DNA of 64,000 nt from Campylobacter concisus (GTDB lineage: Bacteria; Campylobacterota; Campylobacteria; Campylobacterales; Campylobacteraceae). Shown piece by piece: positions 17,829 through 27,081 of this stretch. Positions within the stretch are counted from its first letter, which is position 1. Every line of letters begins with the position of its first letter. Where the stretch lies: contig NZ_LVLC01000012.1 in assembly GCF_002092855.1 (NCBI RefSeq), forward strand, positions 1-64,000, read 5' to 3'. Both the position numbers and the translations under genes were made by a program. The notes beneath the pieces are model-generated. The model was not told the origin of the DNA. It worked only from the letters and a program-made list of their open reading frames with translations, and ran no database searches.

Positions 17829-18947
17829 TTGCTTGATATATCACTTATAATGCTTGGAGCAGGAAATTCTAGCCGTTTTGAGCTACCAGTAAAGAAGCAA
17901 TGGCTTCGAATAGGAAGTGATCCACTTTGGCTATTTGCTACTAAAAATTTGAGTAACTTTTACACATTCAAAGAGATAATTGTCGTTAGCAAAGAGTGCA
18001 AATATATGTCAAAATTTGCTCCAAATTATAAATTTGTTGATGGCGGCGAAACCAGGCAAGATAGCCTAAAAAACGCACTTGAGCTAGTAAATAGCGAATT
18101 TGTCTTAGTTAGCGACATCGCTCGCCCTTGTATCTCAAGCGAACTTTTTCACAAGATTATAGAGGCAGCGAGTCAGGCTGATTGTGTAGTTCCAGCGCTA
18201 AAGATCGCAGACACTGCTTATCTTGGCGAAAATGTGGTTGATAGAGATAAGATAAAGCTTATCCAAACACCGCAACTCTCTCGCACAGCACTTCTTAAAA
18301 AAGCTCTTAGCAGCAGTGAAATTTACACAGATGATAGCTCAGCTATGAGAGCCATTGGCGCAAGCGTTTGGCAAATTTTAGGCGATGAGATGGCAAGAAA
18401 GATCACTTACAAAGAGGATCTTGCTAAAATTTCTGCTTTAAAAGAGCCAGAAATTGAAGTCTTTGTGGGAAACGGCTTTGACGTGCATGAGTTTGAAAAG
18501 GGTCGTCCTTTGGTTCTTTGTGGTGAGAAGATCGACTATGAGTTTGGGCTAAAAGCTCACAGCGATGGCGACGTGGCGCTTCATGCACTAACTGACGCTA
18601 TCTTGGGAGCTGCTGGACTTGGCGATATAGGTGAGCTTTTTCCTGATACGGATGCTAAATTTAAAGATATTAGCTCCATTTACTTGCTTGAGGAAGCTTA
18701 CAAAAGGGTGCAAAGCGTGGGCTTTGTGCTAACAAACGCTGATATTACGATAATGGCGCAAAAACCAAAAATTTCAAAGCTAAAGTCAAAAATGGAGGCA
18801 AATATCGCAAAAGCTCTAAAATTAAGCCAGAGCCGCATAAATGTAAAAGCGACTACTACTGAAGGGCTTGGCTTTGTTGGCAGATGCGAAGGGATCGCCG
18901 TAATGGCAAGTGCAAGCCTTAAATTTTACAACTGGAAGCAAATATGA
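17829..18947 (+). CDS. ispDF: Bifunctional MEP cytidylyltransferase / MECDP synthase
   Basis: 372 aa fusion of IspD (residues ~1-210, with LIMLGAGNSSRF and the VKKQ lysine for CTP binding) and IspF (~215-372, with DVHEF and HSDGDVALHALTDA zinc-site motifs). It carries out two steps of the MEP isoprenoid pathway and feeds the third, as is typical of Campylobacterota. The start is TTG at 17829: AAAGGAG lies at 17817-17823 with a 5-nt spacer, and homologues begin at this residue. The upstream ATG at 17793 sits in the -10 promoter box. The stop overlaps the next gene by 4 bp (ATGA). Confidence 0.93.
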   Translation: MLDISLIMLGAGNSSRFELPVKKQWLRIGSDPLWLFATKNLSNFYTFKEIIVVSKECKYMSKFAPNYKFVDGGETRQDSLKNALELVNSEFVLVSDIARPCISSELFHKIIEAASQADCVVPALKIADTAYLGENVVDRDKIKLIQTPQLSRTALLKKALSSSEIYTDDSSAMRAIGASVWQILGDEMARKITYKEDLAKISALKEPEIEVFVGNGFDVHEFEKGRPLVLCGEKIDYEFGLKAHSDGDVALHALTDAILGAAGLGDIGELFPDTDAKFKDISSIYLLEEAYKRVQSVGFVLTNADITIMAQKPKISKLKSKMEANIAKALKLSQSRINVKATTTEGLGFVGRCEGIAVMASASLKFYNWKQI

Positions 18948-19834
18948 AAATTTTAATAGTAGAAAATGAAATTTACCTAGCTGGCTCGATGGCTAGTAAA
19001 CTAGCTGATTTTGGCTACGACTGCGAGATCGCTAAAAGCGTAAAAGAGGCATTGAAGTTTGAAAATTTTGATGTAGTGTTACTTTCTACCACACTTCCAG
19101 GACAGGATTTTTACCCTGTTATCGAAAAATTTAAAAGCTCTATCATCATTTTATTAATCGCTTATATCAATAGCGACACTGTGCTAAAACCGATCCAAGC
19201 AGGTGCGGTTGATTACATCCAAAAGCCATTTATGATAGAAGAGCTAGTTAGAAAGATAAAGCATTTTGAGGAATTTAGAAATTTCAAAAACGAGATCAAA
19301 AACTATGAAAGCTACGTAAATTACACTTTAAAAGAGTATGAAATTTCTAGCTTTGAGGCAAAAAAGATAAAATTTCCACTTCTTTTAAAATCAAGCAAAA
19401 GCGGATACAGCGATAAATTTATATTTAGCTACGTAAAAGCTTGCAAATTACCATTTTTATTTTTAGGCAAAGCCTGTTTCTCTGAGCTTGAAAAGGCACT
19501 AGCCAAAAATGGTGATGAGCTAATCTATATGACAAATTTAGAGGAGCTAAAACAAGAAGAAAAAGAGAAAATTTTAGAAATTTGCAAAAAGAAAAAGGTT
19601 GCGATCTCAACTAACGATTTTGCACAAAAAGCACCATTTGACGAGCTTGAGCTTTCAGGACGCGATAAAAATTTCAATATCGATGAGATCGTTACGATCG
19701 ATGAATACATAAAATACATAATCGTTAATTATCAAGATAAATTCCCTGATACAGAACTTAGCAAGAAGCTTGGAATTTCTAGAAAATCACTTTGGGAAAA
19801 GAGAAAGAAATATGACGTCAGCAAGAAAAAATAG
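18944..19834 (+). CDS. cemR: Atypical orphan response regulator, CemR/HP1021 family
   Basis: 296 aa. The receiver domain (~1-115) is degenerate: the phosphoacceptor Asp is Ser48 (LLSTTLPG) and the acidic pocket is ENE (7-9), while Lys94 (QKPF) is kept. A linker is followed by a C-terminal FIS-like helix-turn-helix (TELSKKLGISRKSLWEKRKK, ~270-290). The missing Asp and the position right after ispDF match H. pylori HP1021 and C. jejuni CemR (Cj1608), which respond to redox/energy state without phosphorylation and control respiration genes. It has no adjacent histidine kinase. The downstream gene starts inside its 3' end. Confidence 0.88.
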   Translation: MKILIVENEIYLAGSMASKLADFGYDCEIAKSVKEALKFENFDVVLLSTTLPGQDFYPVIEKFKSSIIILLIAYINSDTVLKPIQAGAVDYIQKPFMIEELVRKIKHFEEFRNFKNEIKNYESYVNYTLKEYEISSFEAKKIKFPLLLKSSKSGYSDKFIFSYVKACKLPFLFLGKACFSELEKALAKNGDELIYMTNLEELKQEEKEKILEICKKKKVAISTNDFAQKAPFDELELSGRDKNFNIDEIVTIDEYIKYIIVNYQDKFPDTELSKKLGISRKSLWEKRKKYDVSKKK

Positions 19835-20993
19835 CGAAATTTCAATCAATACCGAAGTTTTTGGTGCTTTGGAGCTAATAAAAAATAAAATTCTCTCAGA
19901 TTATGACTCGCTGATGGACGATGAACAGATAAAAGAGGTGAGCAAAAAAGGCTATTTTAATGGCGAGCCGATGCCGTATTCTTTTGGATTTGCTCCATTT
20001 GGCGAGCTAAATCAAAATATTGCTAGCAAGCTTGTTCCTGGACAAAAGGTAAATCTAAATCTTGATGGTAAGATCGTTGGACACATCAATGTTGCTAAGG
20101 TTTTTAAATTTGACGAGAGCATGAGAGCTAAAAATATATTTTTAGCAAACGAAGCCAGCAATGATAAAGAGCTAAATTTAGGCAAATACGGTATTAGTGG
20201 CGAATTTGAGCTTTATGATGAAAGTATGCAAATAAGCAAAAACGCACTAAATGATCTAATAAAAGAAGATGGCGCCAAAAAGATAACGGCTGTCTTTTTA
20301 ACGGCCGATCCATTTAATAGAGCTCACGAGCGCCTTGTTAGAATGACTATTGACAAAGCTGATTTAGTAATCATTTTTTTAATACGAACACGCGAAGAAA
20401 AGCACGTTGATTACGAGATTAGAAAGCAAGTGCTAGATTATTTTATACAAAATTATTTACCGATAAAAAAGGTCTTTGTCTTTGCTCTAAAAAATACGAC
20501 TCTTTTTAGCTCACATGCAAACCCAACACTTGAGTGCATCGCTGCTTCAAGATTTGGAGCAAATAAGCTAGTCATCGGACAAAACCACTCAGGAATTGGA
20601 ATGTTTTTTGATCACAATGAAGCTCATACGATTCTTGATATTTATAAAAACGACCTAAATTTAGAGGTAATCGTACTGCCAGAGCTAGTTTATTGCAACA
20701 AATGCAAGACGCTAGTTAGCACTAAAAGTTGTCCGCACGGACAACATCATCAGATCAAATATCATCCAGATGTTATCAAAGAGCTGCTATTTAACGGCAT
20801 TATGCCACCAGCCATTCTTGTGAGGCCAGAAATTTCTGCACTGGTTTTAAGCAAACTCTTTACAAATCGATTCAAAGACGTGCAAAAGCTTTGCGATGAC
20901 CTTTTTGTAAATTCAGGGCTACTTGAAAACAAAACTGACCGCGATTTTTACGAAGAGCTTATGAAGCTTTATCAAACATCATCGATGACTTAA
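19812..20993 (+). CDS. ATP sulfurylase-like (sulfate adenylyltransferase family) protein
   Basis: 393 aa from ATG 19812, preceded by GAAAGAAAT and overlapping the cemR end by 23 bp. An N-terminal PUA-like domain with the GFAPFGELN stretch precedes a nucleotidyltransferase domain with DPFNRAHERLVR (the HxGH-like motif of ATP sulfurylases) and IGQNHSGIG. A probable zinc site follows: CNKCKTLVSTKSCPHGQHH. The family makes adenosine 5'-phosphosulfate from ATP and sulfate. No APS kinase, APS reductase or CysNC gene is nearby, so the in vivo substrate is not certain. The order ispDF-cemR-this gene-pgpA matches what I recall of C. jejuni Cj1607-Cj1610. Confidence 0.8.
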   Translation: MTSARKNSEISINTEVFGALELIKNKILSDYDSLMDDEQIKEVSKKGYFNGEPMPYSFGFAPFGELNQNIASKLVPGQKVNLNLDGKIVGHINVAKVFKFDESMRAKNIFLANEASNDKELNLGKYGISGEFELYDESMQISKNALNDLIKEDGAKKITAVFLTADPFNRAHERLVRMTIDKADLVIIFLIRTREEKHVDYEIRKQVLDYFIQNYLPIKKVFVFALKNTTLFSSHANPTLECIAASRFGANKLVIGQNHSGIGMFFDHNEAHTILDIYKNDLNLEVIVLPELVYCNKCKTLVSTKSCPHGQHHQIKYHPDVIKELLFNGIMPPAILVRPEISALVLSKLFTNRFKDVQKLCDDLFVNSGLLENKTDRDFYEELMKLYQTSSMT

Positions 20994-21001
20994 GGAAATT
21001 T

Positions 21002-21469
21002 ATGCAAAAACTATTTTTAACATTTTTTGGATTTGGGCTTTTGCCAAAAGCACCTGGTACTTGGGGTTCTATCGCTGGTGCTGTGGTAGCTTATTTTGTG
21101 CTTTATTTTTTATCATCAACCACGCTTTTTCTAGCTAGTATTTTGCTATTTTTGGTAAGCATTAGCGTTATTGATGATTTTGAAAAAAAGGTAAATTCTC
21201 ATGACGAAAGTTTTATCGTTATAGACGAAGTTGCTGGAGTTTGGCTTGCTATTGCCATTAGCGGAGCTACAATCTCTCAACTCATACTCTCGCTTGTGCT
21301 TTTTAGAGTGCTTGATATCAAAAAGCCTTCGATAATAGGCAGGATCGACCGCAATGTAAAAGGTGGCCTTGGCGTAATGGGCGATGATATGGTAGCTGGC
21401 TTTTTTGCTGGAATAATTAGCGCAATAATATACGGGGCTGCTATAAAATTTGGCATAACTTTGCCGTAA
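21002..21469 (+). CDS. pgpA: Phosphatidylglycerophosphatase A
   Basis: 155-aa membrane enzyme that dephosphorylates phosphatidylglycerophosphate to phosphatidylglycerol. Family motifs seen: GFGLLPKAPGTWGSI near the N-terminus (~10-24), IVIDEVAGVWLA (~72-83, with catalytic acidic residues) and GGLGVMGDDMVAGFFAG (~122-138). About three to four hydrophobic segments. ATG 21002 lies 8 nt after the previous stop with AAGGAAATTT as Shine-Dalgarno. A long hairpin begins inside the stop region. Confidence 0.92.
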   Translation: MQKLFLTFFGFGLLPKAPGTWGSIAGAVVAYFVLYFLSSTTLFLASILLFLVSISVIDDFEKKVNSHDESFIVIDEVAGVWLAIAISGATISQLILSLVLFRVLDIKKPSIIGRIDRNVKGGLGVMGDDMVAGFFAGIISAIIYGAAIKFGITLP

Positions 21470-21494
21470 AAATATAGATTTTTGGCAAAGTTAT
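21455..21494 (+). terminator. Hairpin at the end of pgpA
   Basis: ATAACTTTGCC (21455-21465) pairs perfectly with GGCAAAGTTAT (21484-21494); the 18-nt loop is A/T-rich and the left arm overlaps the pgpA stop region. Probable terminator between convergent genes. Confidence 0.55.
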
Positions 21495-21522
21495 ATAGGT
21501 CTAAATATCTTTTATATAAATT

Positions 21523-21984
21523 TTAAGCAAGTCCTAGTTCGTTTAAAACAGAACTTAAATTAACCGAGCTACTATTCTTACTATTAAGATTTTTTTGCTT
21601 CTCTAGCAGAGCTTGATTAGCAAGTGCTACATTTAGCTCTTTGCGGTAATCACTTAAAATTTTATCCATTATTTTAAGCAGCTCATTTTTTTGATCCTGT
21701 GTTTTTGCGGGATCATCTATGCCTAGAAGTTCAGTTAGCTCCTTTTTCTTTTGGGCTATTTTCTCTTCTATCTTGTTAGAATTTAGCTCACTTATAAAAC
21801 CAACTGCGCCAATTTCAGTAAGTCTTTTTTTAAACTGTTCAATCTTATCTGAAATTTTTGCATCGCTTGCGATCTTATCCATAGCAAGGCTTAAAATTTC
21901 ATCAAAACTATTTTTTTTATCCTTAGTTTTGCTTGAGCCTGATTGCAATAAATAATCGATTATGTCGTTATTTTGTACCTTCAT
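21523..21984 (-). CDS. Small charged helical protein under sigma54 control (flagellar candidate)
   Basis: 153 aa, soluble, almost entirely helical and Lys/Glu/Asn-rich, with coiled-coil potential around residues 40-85 (EQFKKRLTEIG; EEKIAQKKKELTELLG) and 100-130. The N-terminus MKVQNNDIIDYLLQSG and the low-complexity Ser/Asn tail resemble small secreted or chaperone-type flagellar proteins, but I recognise no family. A near-consensus RpoN promoter lies 37-54 nt upstream of its ATG and AGGAG precedes the ATG. In Campylobacter almost all sigma54 targets are flagellar hook, rod or secreted-filament genes. C. jejuni has a similar small sigma54-dependent gene (Cj0428), but I cannot confirm homology. 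Confidence 0.7.
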   Translation of the reverse strand: MKVQNNDIIDYLLQSGSSKTKDKKNSFDEILSLAMDKIASDAKISDKIEQFKKRLTEIGAVGFISELNSNKIEEKIAQKKKELTELLGIDDPAKTQDQKNELLKIMDKILSDYRKELNVALANQALLEKQKNLNSKNSSSVNLSSVLNELGLA

Positions 21985-22020
21985 ATATCTCCTTTTTTAC
22001 TATATTGAGATATATTTTAT

Positions 22021-22038
22021 AAGCAAGATTTATTCCTA
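22021..22038 (-). promoter_or_regulatory. Sigma54 (RpoN) promoter
   Basis: On the minus strand the sequence is TAGGAATAAATCTTGCTT. It agrees with the Campylobacter RpoN consensus TTGGAAC-RNNNY-TTGCTT at 16 of 18 positions, with GG and GC exactly 10 nt apart. It overlaps the stop codon of hemH and points to the gene starting at 21984. Confidence 0.82.
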
Positions 22039-22989
22039 AAAGTTAATCTCTTTGGCTGTTTTTGCTTTTTGTAAGATAAAACTAGCAAACTCATCACTAA
22101 AATTTGGGCACCAAACAACCTTATAAAAGCTAAAATTCAGCTCTTTTGCGATCTTTGCATATTCAATAACTAGCTCAAAAATGGTCTCAGAGTTATCAAT
22201 ACAAAAAGAGAGCGGATAGATAAGAGCCTTTTTACTCTTACACTTTGCTAAAATTTCATTTAATGAGGGCTCTAGCCATTTTACAGGCCCAAGACGCGAC
22301 TGGTAGGCTAAATTTATCTCTTTGAAGTTTAATCCACTATCTTTTATCATTTTGCTTAAAATTTGCACATGCTTATTTATATGCTTTTCGTAGACATCAC
22401 CTTTATCGATAATTTTTTGAGGCAACGAATGAGCCGAAAAGATAAGCTCCACATCGCTTACATCTATATTATTTATGGCTTCTTTTATATGTGAGATTAT
22501 GATTTTGTTGTAAATTTCATCATCGTAAAATGGCCCACAAAGCAAAATTTTAGCCTTTATCTCTAGCTCATCTTTTGCTTTTTTAAAATCATCTAAACTC
22601 GAAGTTATCGTAGTTTGTGAATGATGAGGATAAAGTGGCAAAAGCACTATCTCATCAAAATTTTCGTATTTTTTAAGCACATCTTTTGCAAATGGTGAAG
22701 TATAGTTCATCGCAAAATCAACTGCATCAAACTCATTTTGTAAGCTTGAAATTTTATCGCAAAGCTTAGCCGTAAGCTCGCAAATAGGCGATTTGCCACC
22801 TATTTGTTCGTAGTTATGCTTAGCCGTTTTTAGCCTACCTTTTGTGATCATAAAAGCTACAAATTTTCTTAAAAATTTATTCTTTATACCCAAAATATAC
22901 GGGTCGTTAAACATATTTTTTAGAAAAATTTCTACATCAGCAAGGCTATTTGCCCCACCCATATTCAAAAGCAAAAGTGCCTTTTTCAT
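22036..22989 (-). CDS. hemH: Ferrochelatase
   Basis: 317 aa enzyme inserting Fe2+ into protoporphyrin IX (last step of haem synthesis). Visible family motifs: LLLLNMGGANSLADVEIFLKNMF-type N-terminus, LLPLYPHHSQTT (~117-128), the catalytic His in SAHSLPQKII (~184-193) and AYQSRLGPVKWLEP (~229-242). ATG at 22989 is preferred over the in-frame TTG at 22992 because ATG is coupled to the upstream stop as TGATG. The stop overlaps a sigma54 promoter used by the next gene. Confidence 0.95.
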   Translation of the reverse strand: MKKALLLLNMGGANSLADVEIFLKNMFNDPYILGIKNKFLRKFVAFMITKGRLKTAKHNYEQIGGKSPICELTAKLCDKISSLQNEFDAVDFAMNYTSPFAKDVLKKYENFDEIVLLPLYPHHSQTTITSSLDDFKKAKDELEIKAKILLCGPFYDDEIYNKIIISHIKEAINNIDVSDVELIFSAHSLPQKIIDKGDVYEKHINKHVQILSKMIKDSGLNFKEINLAYQSRLGPVKWLEPSLNEILAKCKSKKALIYPLSFCIDNSETIFELVIEYAKIAKELNFSFYKVVWCPNFSDEFASFILQKAKTAKEINF

Positions 22990-23858
22990 CAAAACAACTC
23001 CTTAATTTTTATCGCATCATCAATGCTTGAAAGCTCGCTACTTTCGCCGCTTTGACAAAGATCATAAAAGGCATCATATTGGGCTTTTATTTCATTGTTT
23101 AAAGGATCGGTTTTTAAATTCATCTGACCATTTTCATTTACTCTGTGAAGTTTGTAATCAATAAGATCACCAAAATAAACACCTTCTTTGGCATTTACTT
23201 CTATTTTAAAACGTTCTAATGAACCACAAAACGAATCGGTAATGCTCACCAAAATTTGATTTTTCATTTTAATGTTTATTCCAACATTGTCGCATATTTT
23301 GGTATTTGTTTTATTTGCCTGAGTATAAAAAAAGCTACAAATTTCACTATCTACTAAATTTTTCGCAAGGTCTATATCGCAAAGTGAAAGCTCATTTATA
23401 ATATTTCCTTCGCAAAGTGGTCTAAAATGCGCAATTGAAATGCTATAAATTTCTTCTTCTTTTAAAAGTGCTTTTTTTAATGAAACGATGGTTGGATTAA
23501 AGCGCTCATCAATGCCAGTGCAAACTCTTACTTTATTTACCACTGAGGCATATTTTATCTCTTTTAGCTCGCTCACACTTTTAAATATCGGCCTTGAAAT
23601 CAAGATATTTTGGCAATACTTTGCACACTGACAAAAGGCCTCTACGATCTCATGTTGAGGCAAACAAAGTACGACAGCTTGCGGTTGGGCAACTTCTATA
23701 AATTTTTTAAACTCATCAAAAAACGGAGCTCTGCAAGCATCATCTCTATTTTCTTTATCAAAAACTCCACAAACTTCAAATTTGTCAGAACGCCTCAGCT
23801 CCATATAGTGCCGCTTGCCAACTAGATTGTATCCAACAATGCCAATTCTGAGTTTCAC
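22989..23858 (-). CDS. Gfo/Idh/MocA family oxidoreductase
   Basis: 289 aa with an N-terminal Rossmann NAD(P) site (RIGIVGYNLVGKRHYMEL, ~3-20, Gly-x-x-x-x-Gly variant), a middle segment with the position of the usual EKP motif replaced by SRP (ISRPIF), and a C-terminal alpha/beta substrate domain. The loss of Lys in the EKP motif is unusual, since that Lys normally sits in the active site. It is shorter than typical members (~330-360 aa). The order oxidoreductase-hemH, divergent from alaS, matches C. jejuni Cj0504c-Cj0503c. The substrate is unknown. Confidence 0.75.
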   Translation of the reverse strand: MKLRIGIVGYNLVGKRHYMELRRSDKFEVCGVFDKENRDDACRAPFFDEFKKFIEVAQPQAVVLCLPQHEIVEAFCQCAKYCQNILISRPIFKSVSELKEIKYASVVNKVRVCTGIDERFNPTIVSLKKALLKEEEIYSISIAHFRPLCEGNIINELSLCDIDLAKNLVDSEICSFFYTQANKTNTKICDNVGINIKMKNQILVSITDSFCGSLERFKIEVNAKEGVYFGDLIDYKLHRVNENGQMNLKTDPLNNEIKAQYDAFYDLCQSGESSELSSIDDAIKIKELF

Positions 23859-24025
23859 TAAAGACCTTTTAGTTATAAATTTTTAGGCTATTTTAATTGC
23901 AAATCGCTTTTAAACAAATAAATTTATAAAATATATTAAGCAAAAATTAATTTTGTATTTTTTTATAAATTTACAAACGATTTTTAGCTAAAATCGAGCA
24001 AAATTTAAAACTAACGAGGATAAAA

Positions 24026-26584
24026 ATGCAAAATTTAGATATAAGAAAGGCATATCTTGATTTTTTTAAATCAAAAGGTCACGAAGTAGTAGCTTCAGCA
24101 CCACTCGTGCCAAACGATGCAACACTACTTTTCACAAACGCTGGAATGGTGCCATTTAAGAGCATTTTCACAGGCGAGGTGCCACGCCCAACACCACCTA
24201 TTCGCACTAGCTGTCAGACCTGCATAAGAGCTGGCGGTAAGCACAACGATCTTGATAACGTCGGCTACACAGCGCGCCACCACACATTTTTTGAAATGCT
24301 AGGAAATTTTAGCTTTGGCGAATACTTCAAAAAAGAGGCGATCGCTTACGCTTGGGAATTTGTAACAGAAGTACTAAAACTACCAAAAGACAAACTTTAT
24401 GTAACCGTTCATGAAAGCGACGATGAAGCATTTGAAATTTGGAGCACTCACATCGCAAAAGAGAGAATTTACCGCTTTGGCGATCACGATAACTTCTGGC
24501 AAATGGGAGATACTGGACCATGTGGTCCTTGTAGTGAAATTTTTTACGATCAAGGTGCTGAGCACTTTAACACACCTGAAGACTACATGGGTGGCGATGG
24601 AGATAGGTTTTTAGAGATCTGGAACCTTGTTTTCATGCAGTATGAAAGAAGCGCGGATGGCAAACTAAGCCCACTACCAAAACCAAGCATCGATACTGGC
24701 ATGGGGCTTGAGCGCGTTACTGCTATCTTACAAGGTAAATTTAGCAACTACGACAGCACACTTTTTATGCCACTCATCAACGAAGTGGCAAAGCTTTGCG
24801 GCAAGCCATACGTCTATGAAAGTGGCGCTAGCTACCGCGTCATAAGCGATCACATCCGCTCGGTCACATTTTTGCTAGCTCAAGGTACGACATTTGACAA
24901 AGAAGGCCGTGGCTACGTGCTTCGCCGTATCTTACGCCGTGCGATCCGCCATGGATACTTGCTAGGCATAAAAGAGCCATTTATGTATAAGCTTGTCGAT
25001 AAAGTTTGCGAGCTTATGGGCGAGCACTACACCTATTTAAATGAGAAAAAAGCGGCTGTAAAAGAGCAGATCAAGCTTGAAGAAGAGAGATTTTTGGCGA
25101 CAATCGCGAGTGGCTTAGAACTATTTGAGAGCGAGCTTAAAAATACAAAAGAAATTTTTAGCGGAGAGGCTGCGTTTAAGCTTTATGACACATTTGGCTT
25201 TCCACTTGATCTAACAGCTGATATGCTTAGAGAAAAGGGCTTAAAAGTCGATGAGGCAAGGTTTGATGAGCTTATGAGCGAGCAAAAAGCACGTGCAAAA
25301 GCTGCTTGGAAAGGCAGTGGCGATAAGAGTGCAAAGGGCGATTTTAAAGAGCTACTTGAGAAATTTGGCGAGAATAAATTTATAGGCTACGAAGAGCTTA
25401 AAAGCAAAAGTAAAATTCTAGCCCTGCTTGATGAAGAATTTAAAAATGTAGATAGTTTAGACGCTGGCAAAGAGGGCTGGGTGATGTTTGACATCACTCC
25501 CTTTTACGCTCAAGGTGGCGGTCAGTGCGGTGATAGCGGTAAGATAGTAGGCAAAGCAAATGTGCTTGATACGCAAAAATTTCATGGACTAAATTTATCT
25601 TTAGTAAAAACTAGCGCGGCGCTAAAAGTTGGCGATGAAGTAGAGCTTGAAGTTGGCAGTGATAGAGCCCAGATCGCGCGTCACCACAGCGCCACACACT
25701 TGCTTCATGCAGCCCTTATAAACGTGCTTGGCACGCATATCGCTCAAGCTGGCTCAAGTGTAGAAGCGGATAAGTTAAGGTTTGACTTCTCTCATCCAAA
25801 GGCGCTTACTAGCGAAGAAATTTCAAAGGTCGAAAACCTTGTAAATGAGTGGATCTTAAGCGGTGCAAATGCAAAAACGCAGGTTATGGAGCTTGAAGAG
25901 GCTAAAAAAAGCGGAGCTATCGCGCTATTTAACGAAAAATATGCCGACAAAGTAAGAGTTGTGAGCTTTGGCGACGTCAGCAAAGAGCTTTGTGGTGGCA
26001 CACATGTAAAAAATATAGATGAGATAGGATCATTTTTCATCATAAAAGAGAGTGGCGTAAGTGCTGGCGTTAGGCGTATCGAGGCTGTTTGCTCAAGAGC
26101 TGCGCTAAATTTAGCAAAGTCATTTAGAGCTGAGCTTGACGAGCTAAAAGATGAGTTAAAAAGCACCGAGCCATTAAATGCGATCAAAAAGCTAAAAAAT
26201 GAACTAAGAGTTTTAAAAGATAAACTAAAAAATGCTAAAAATTCTCATGAGCTAGTCTATTTAGATATAAATAAAACCAAACTTTGCGTTACAAGCGTAG
26301 ATGGTGGAGATATAAAAACTTTGATAGATGAGTTTAAAAACGAGCATGAAAGTGCTGCCATTTTGCTAATCCAAGCTGATGAGAGTGGCAAAATTTCTCT
26401 TGCAGCTGGAGTTAAAAATGCTCCACTAAAAGCTGGTGCTTGGGTAAAATTTGCAGCGCAAATCCTAGGTGGCAATGGCGGTGGCAAAGATGACTTTGCA
26501 ACAGCCGGTGGCAAAGATGCATCAATGATAGAAGATGCGATAAAAGACTCACTTGAGTACGCAAGGCAAGCCTTAGAAAAATGA
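24026..26584 (+). CDS. alaS: Alanyl-tRNA synthetase
   Basis: 852 aa class II synthetase. Aminoacylation core at ~1-450 ([28 protein letters not shown] region; [15 protein letters not shown]), editing domain at ~550-700 with the [11 protein letters not shown] and CGGTHV zinc/editing motifs, and a C-terminal oligomerisation (DHHA1) region with [13 protein letters not shown]. Length is standard. ATG follows ACGAGGATAAAA. A likely -10 (TAAAAT) lies ~35 nt upstream in the divergent ~165-bp region. The stop overlaps the next ATG (ATGA). Confidence 0.97.
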   Translation: MQNLDIRKAYLDFFKSKGHEVVASAPLVPNDATLLFTNAGMVPFKSIFTGEVPRPTPPIRTSCQTCIRAGGKHNDLDNVGYTARHHTFFEMLGNFSFGEYFKKEAIAYAWEFVTEVLKLPKDKLYVTVHESDDEAFEIWSTHIAKERIYRFGDHDNFWQMGDTGPCGPCSEIFYDQGAEHFNTPEDYMGGDGDRFLEIWNLVFMQYERSADGKLSPLPKPSIDTGMGLERVTAILQGKFSNYDSTLFMPLINEVAKLCGKPYVYESGASYRVISDHIRSVTFLLAQGTTFDKEGRGYVLRRILRRAIRHGYLLGIKEPFMYKLVDKVCELMGEHYTYLNEKKAAVKEQIKLEEERFLATIASGLELFESELKNTKEIFSGEAAFKLYDTFGFPLDLTADMLREKGLKVDEARFDELMSEQKARAKAAWKGSGDKSAKGDFKELLEKFGENKFIGYEELKSKSKILALLDEEFKNVDSLDAGKEGWVMFDITPFYAQGGGQCGDSGKIVGKANVLDTQKFHGLNLSLVKTSAALKVGDEVELEVGSDRAQIARHHSATHLLHAALINVLGTHIAQAGSSVEADKLRFDFSHPKALTSEEISKVENLVNEWILSGANAKTQVMELEEAKKSGAIALFNEKYADKVRVVSFGDVSKELCGGTHVKNIDEIGSFFIIKESGVSAGVRRIEAVCSRAALNLAKSFRAELDELKDELKSTEPLNAIKKLKNELRVLKDKLKNAKNSHELVYLDINKTKLCVTSVDGGDIKTLIDEFKNEHESAAILLIQADESGKISLAAGVKNAPLKAGAWVKFAAQILGGNGGGKDDFATAGGKDASMIEDAIKDSLEYARQALEK

Positions 26585-27081
26585 GTCATTACGATATAGC
26601 TTTTATAAAATTTGACCAAGTAGTACTATTTTTGCATGTATGCTTTGTAGCTCTTTTTGTGGGGCTACAAGCCGGTCTTGTGCTTGTTGGAAGTTACTTT
26701 ATAAAAAATAAATTTGAAGACAAGGAACGCTATCACATCTTACTTCACATTATAAGACGCTTTGGCATTGCAATTTTCATACTAATCCTTTGCGTGATAG
26801 CGACAAGCATAGTTATAATTTTTGGATTTTATGATGCAAATTTGACAAATCCTATGGCAAGTGCGATGGTGGCAACAAAATGCGCAATAGAACTATTTTT
26901 GCTATTAAATTTAAGTTATATATTTTATAGATACAAAAAGGCCTTAAAAGCACTAAGATCGCATGAAATGATCGAGCTAAATGAGAGTTTGATCGTTATA
27001 ATTTATTACTTCACACCGCTAAATTTATTAGCTTCTCTAGCAGCTATTTATCTTGGTATAAGCTATAAGGTATTTTTATGA
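26581..27081 (+). CDS. Four-TM inner-membrane protein of unknown function
   Basis: 166 aa with hydrophobic helices at ~14-38, ~58-84, ~100-117 and ~134-158, connected by short charged loops. His18 near the start of TM1 ([12 protein letters not shown]) and another His in [13 protein letters not shown] recall small haem-binding or CopD-like membrane proteins, but that is only a resemblance. It is coupled at both ends by 4-bp overlaps to alaS and maf, so it is expressed with them. No specific family recognised. Confidence 0.7.
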   Translation: MSHYDIAFIKFDQVVLFLHVCFVALFVGLQAGLVLVGSYFIKNKFEDKERYHILLHIIRRFGIAIFILILCVIATSIVIIFGFYDANLTNPMASAMVATKCAIELFLLLNLSYIFYRYKKALKALRSHEMIELNESLIVIIYYFTPLNLLASLAAIYLGISYKVFL

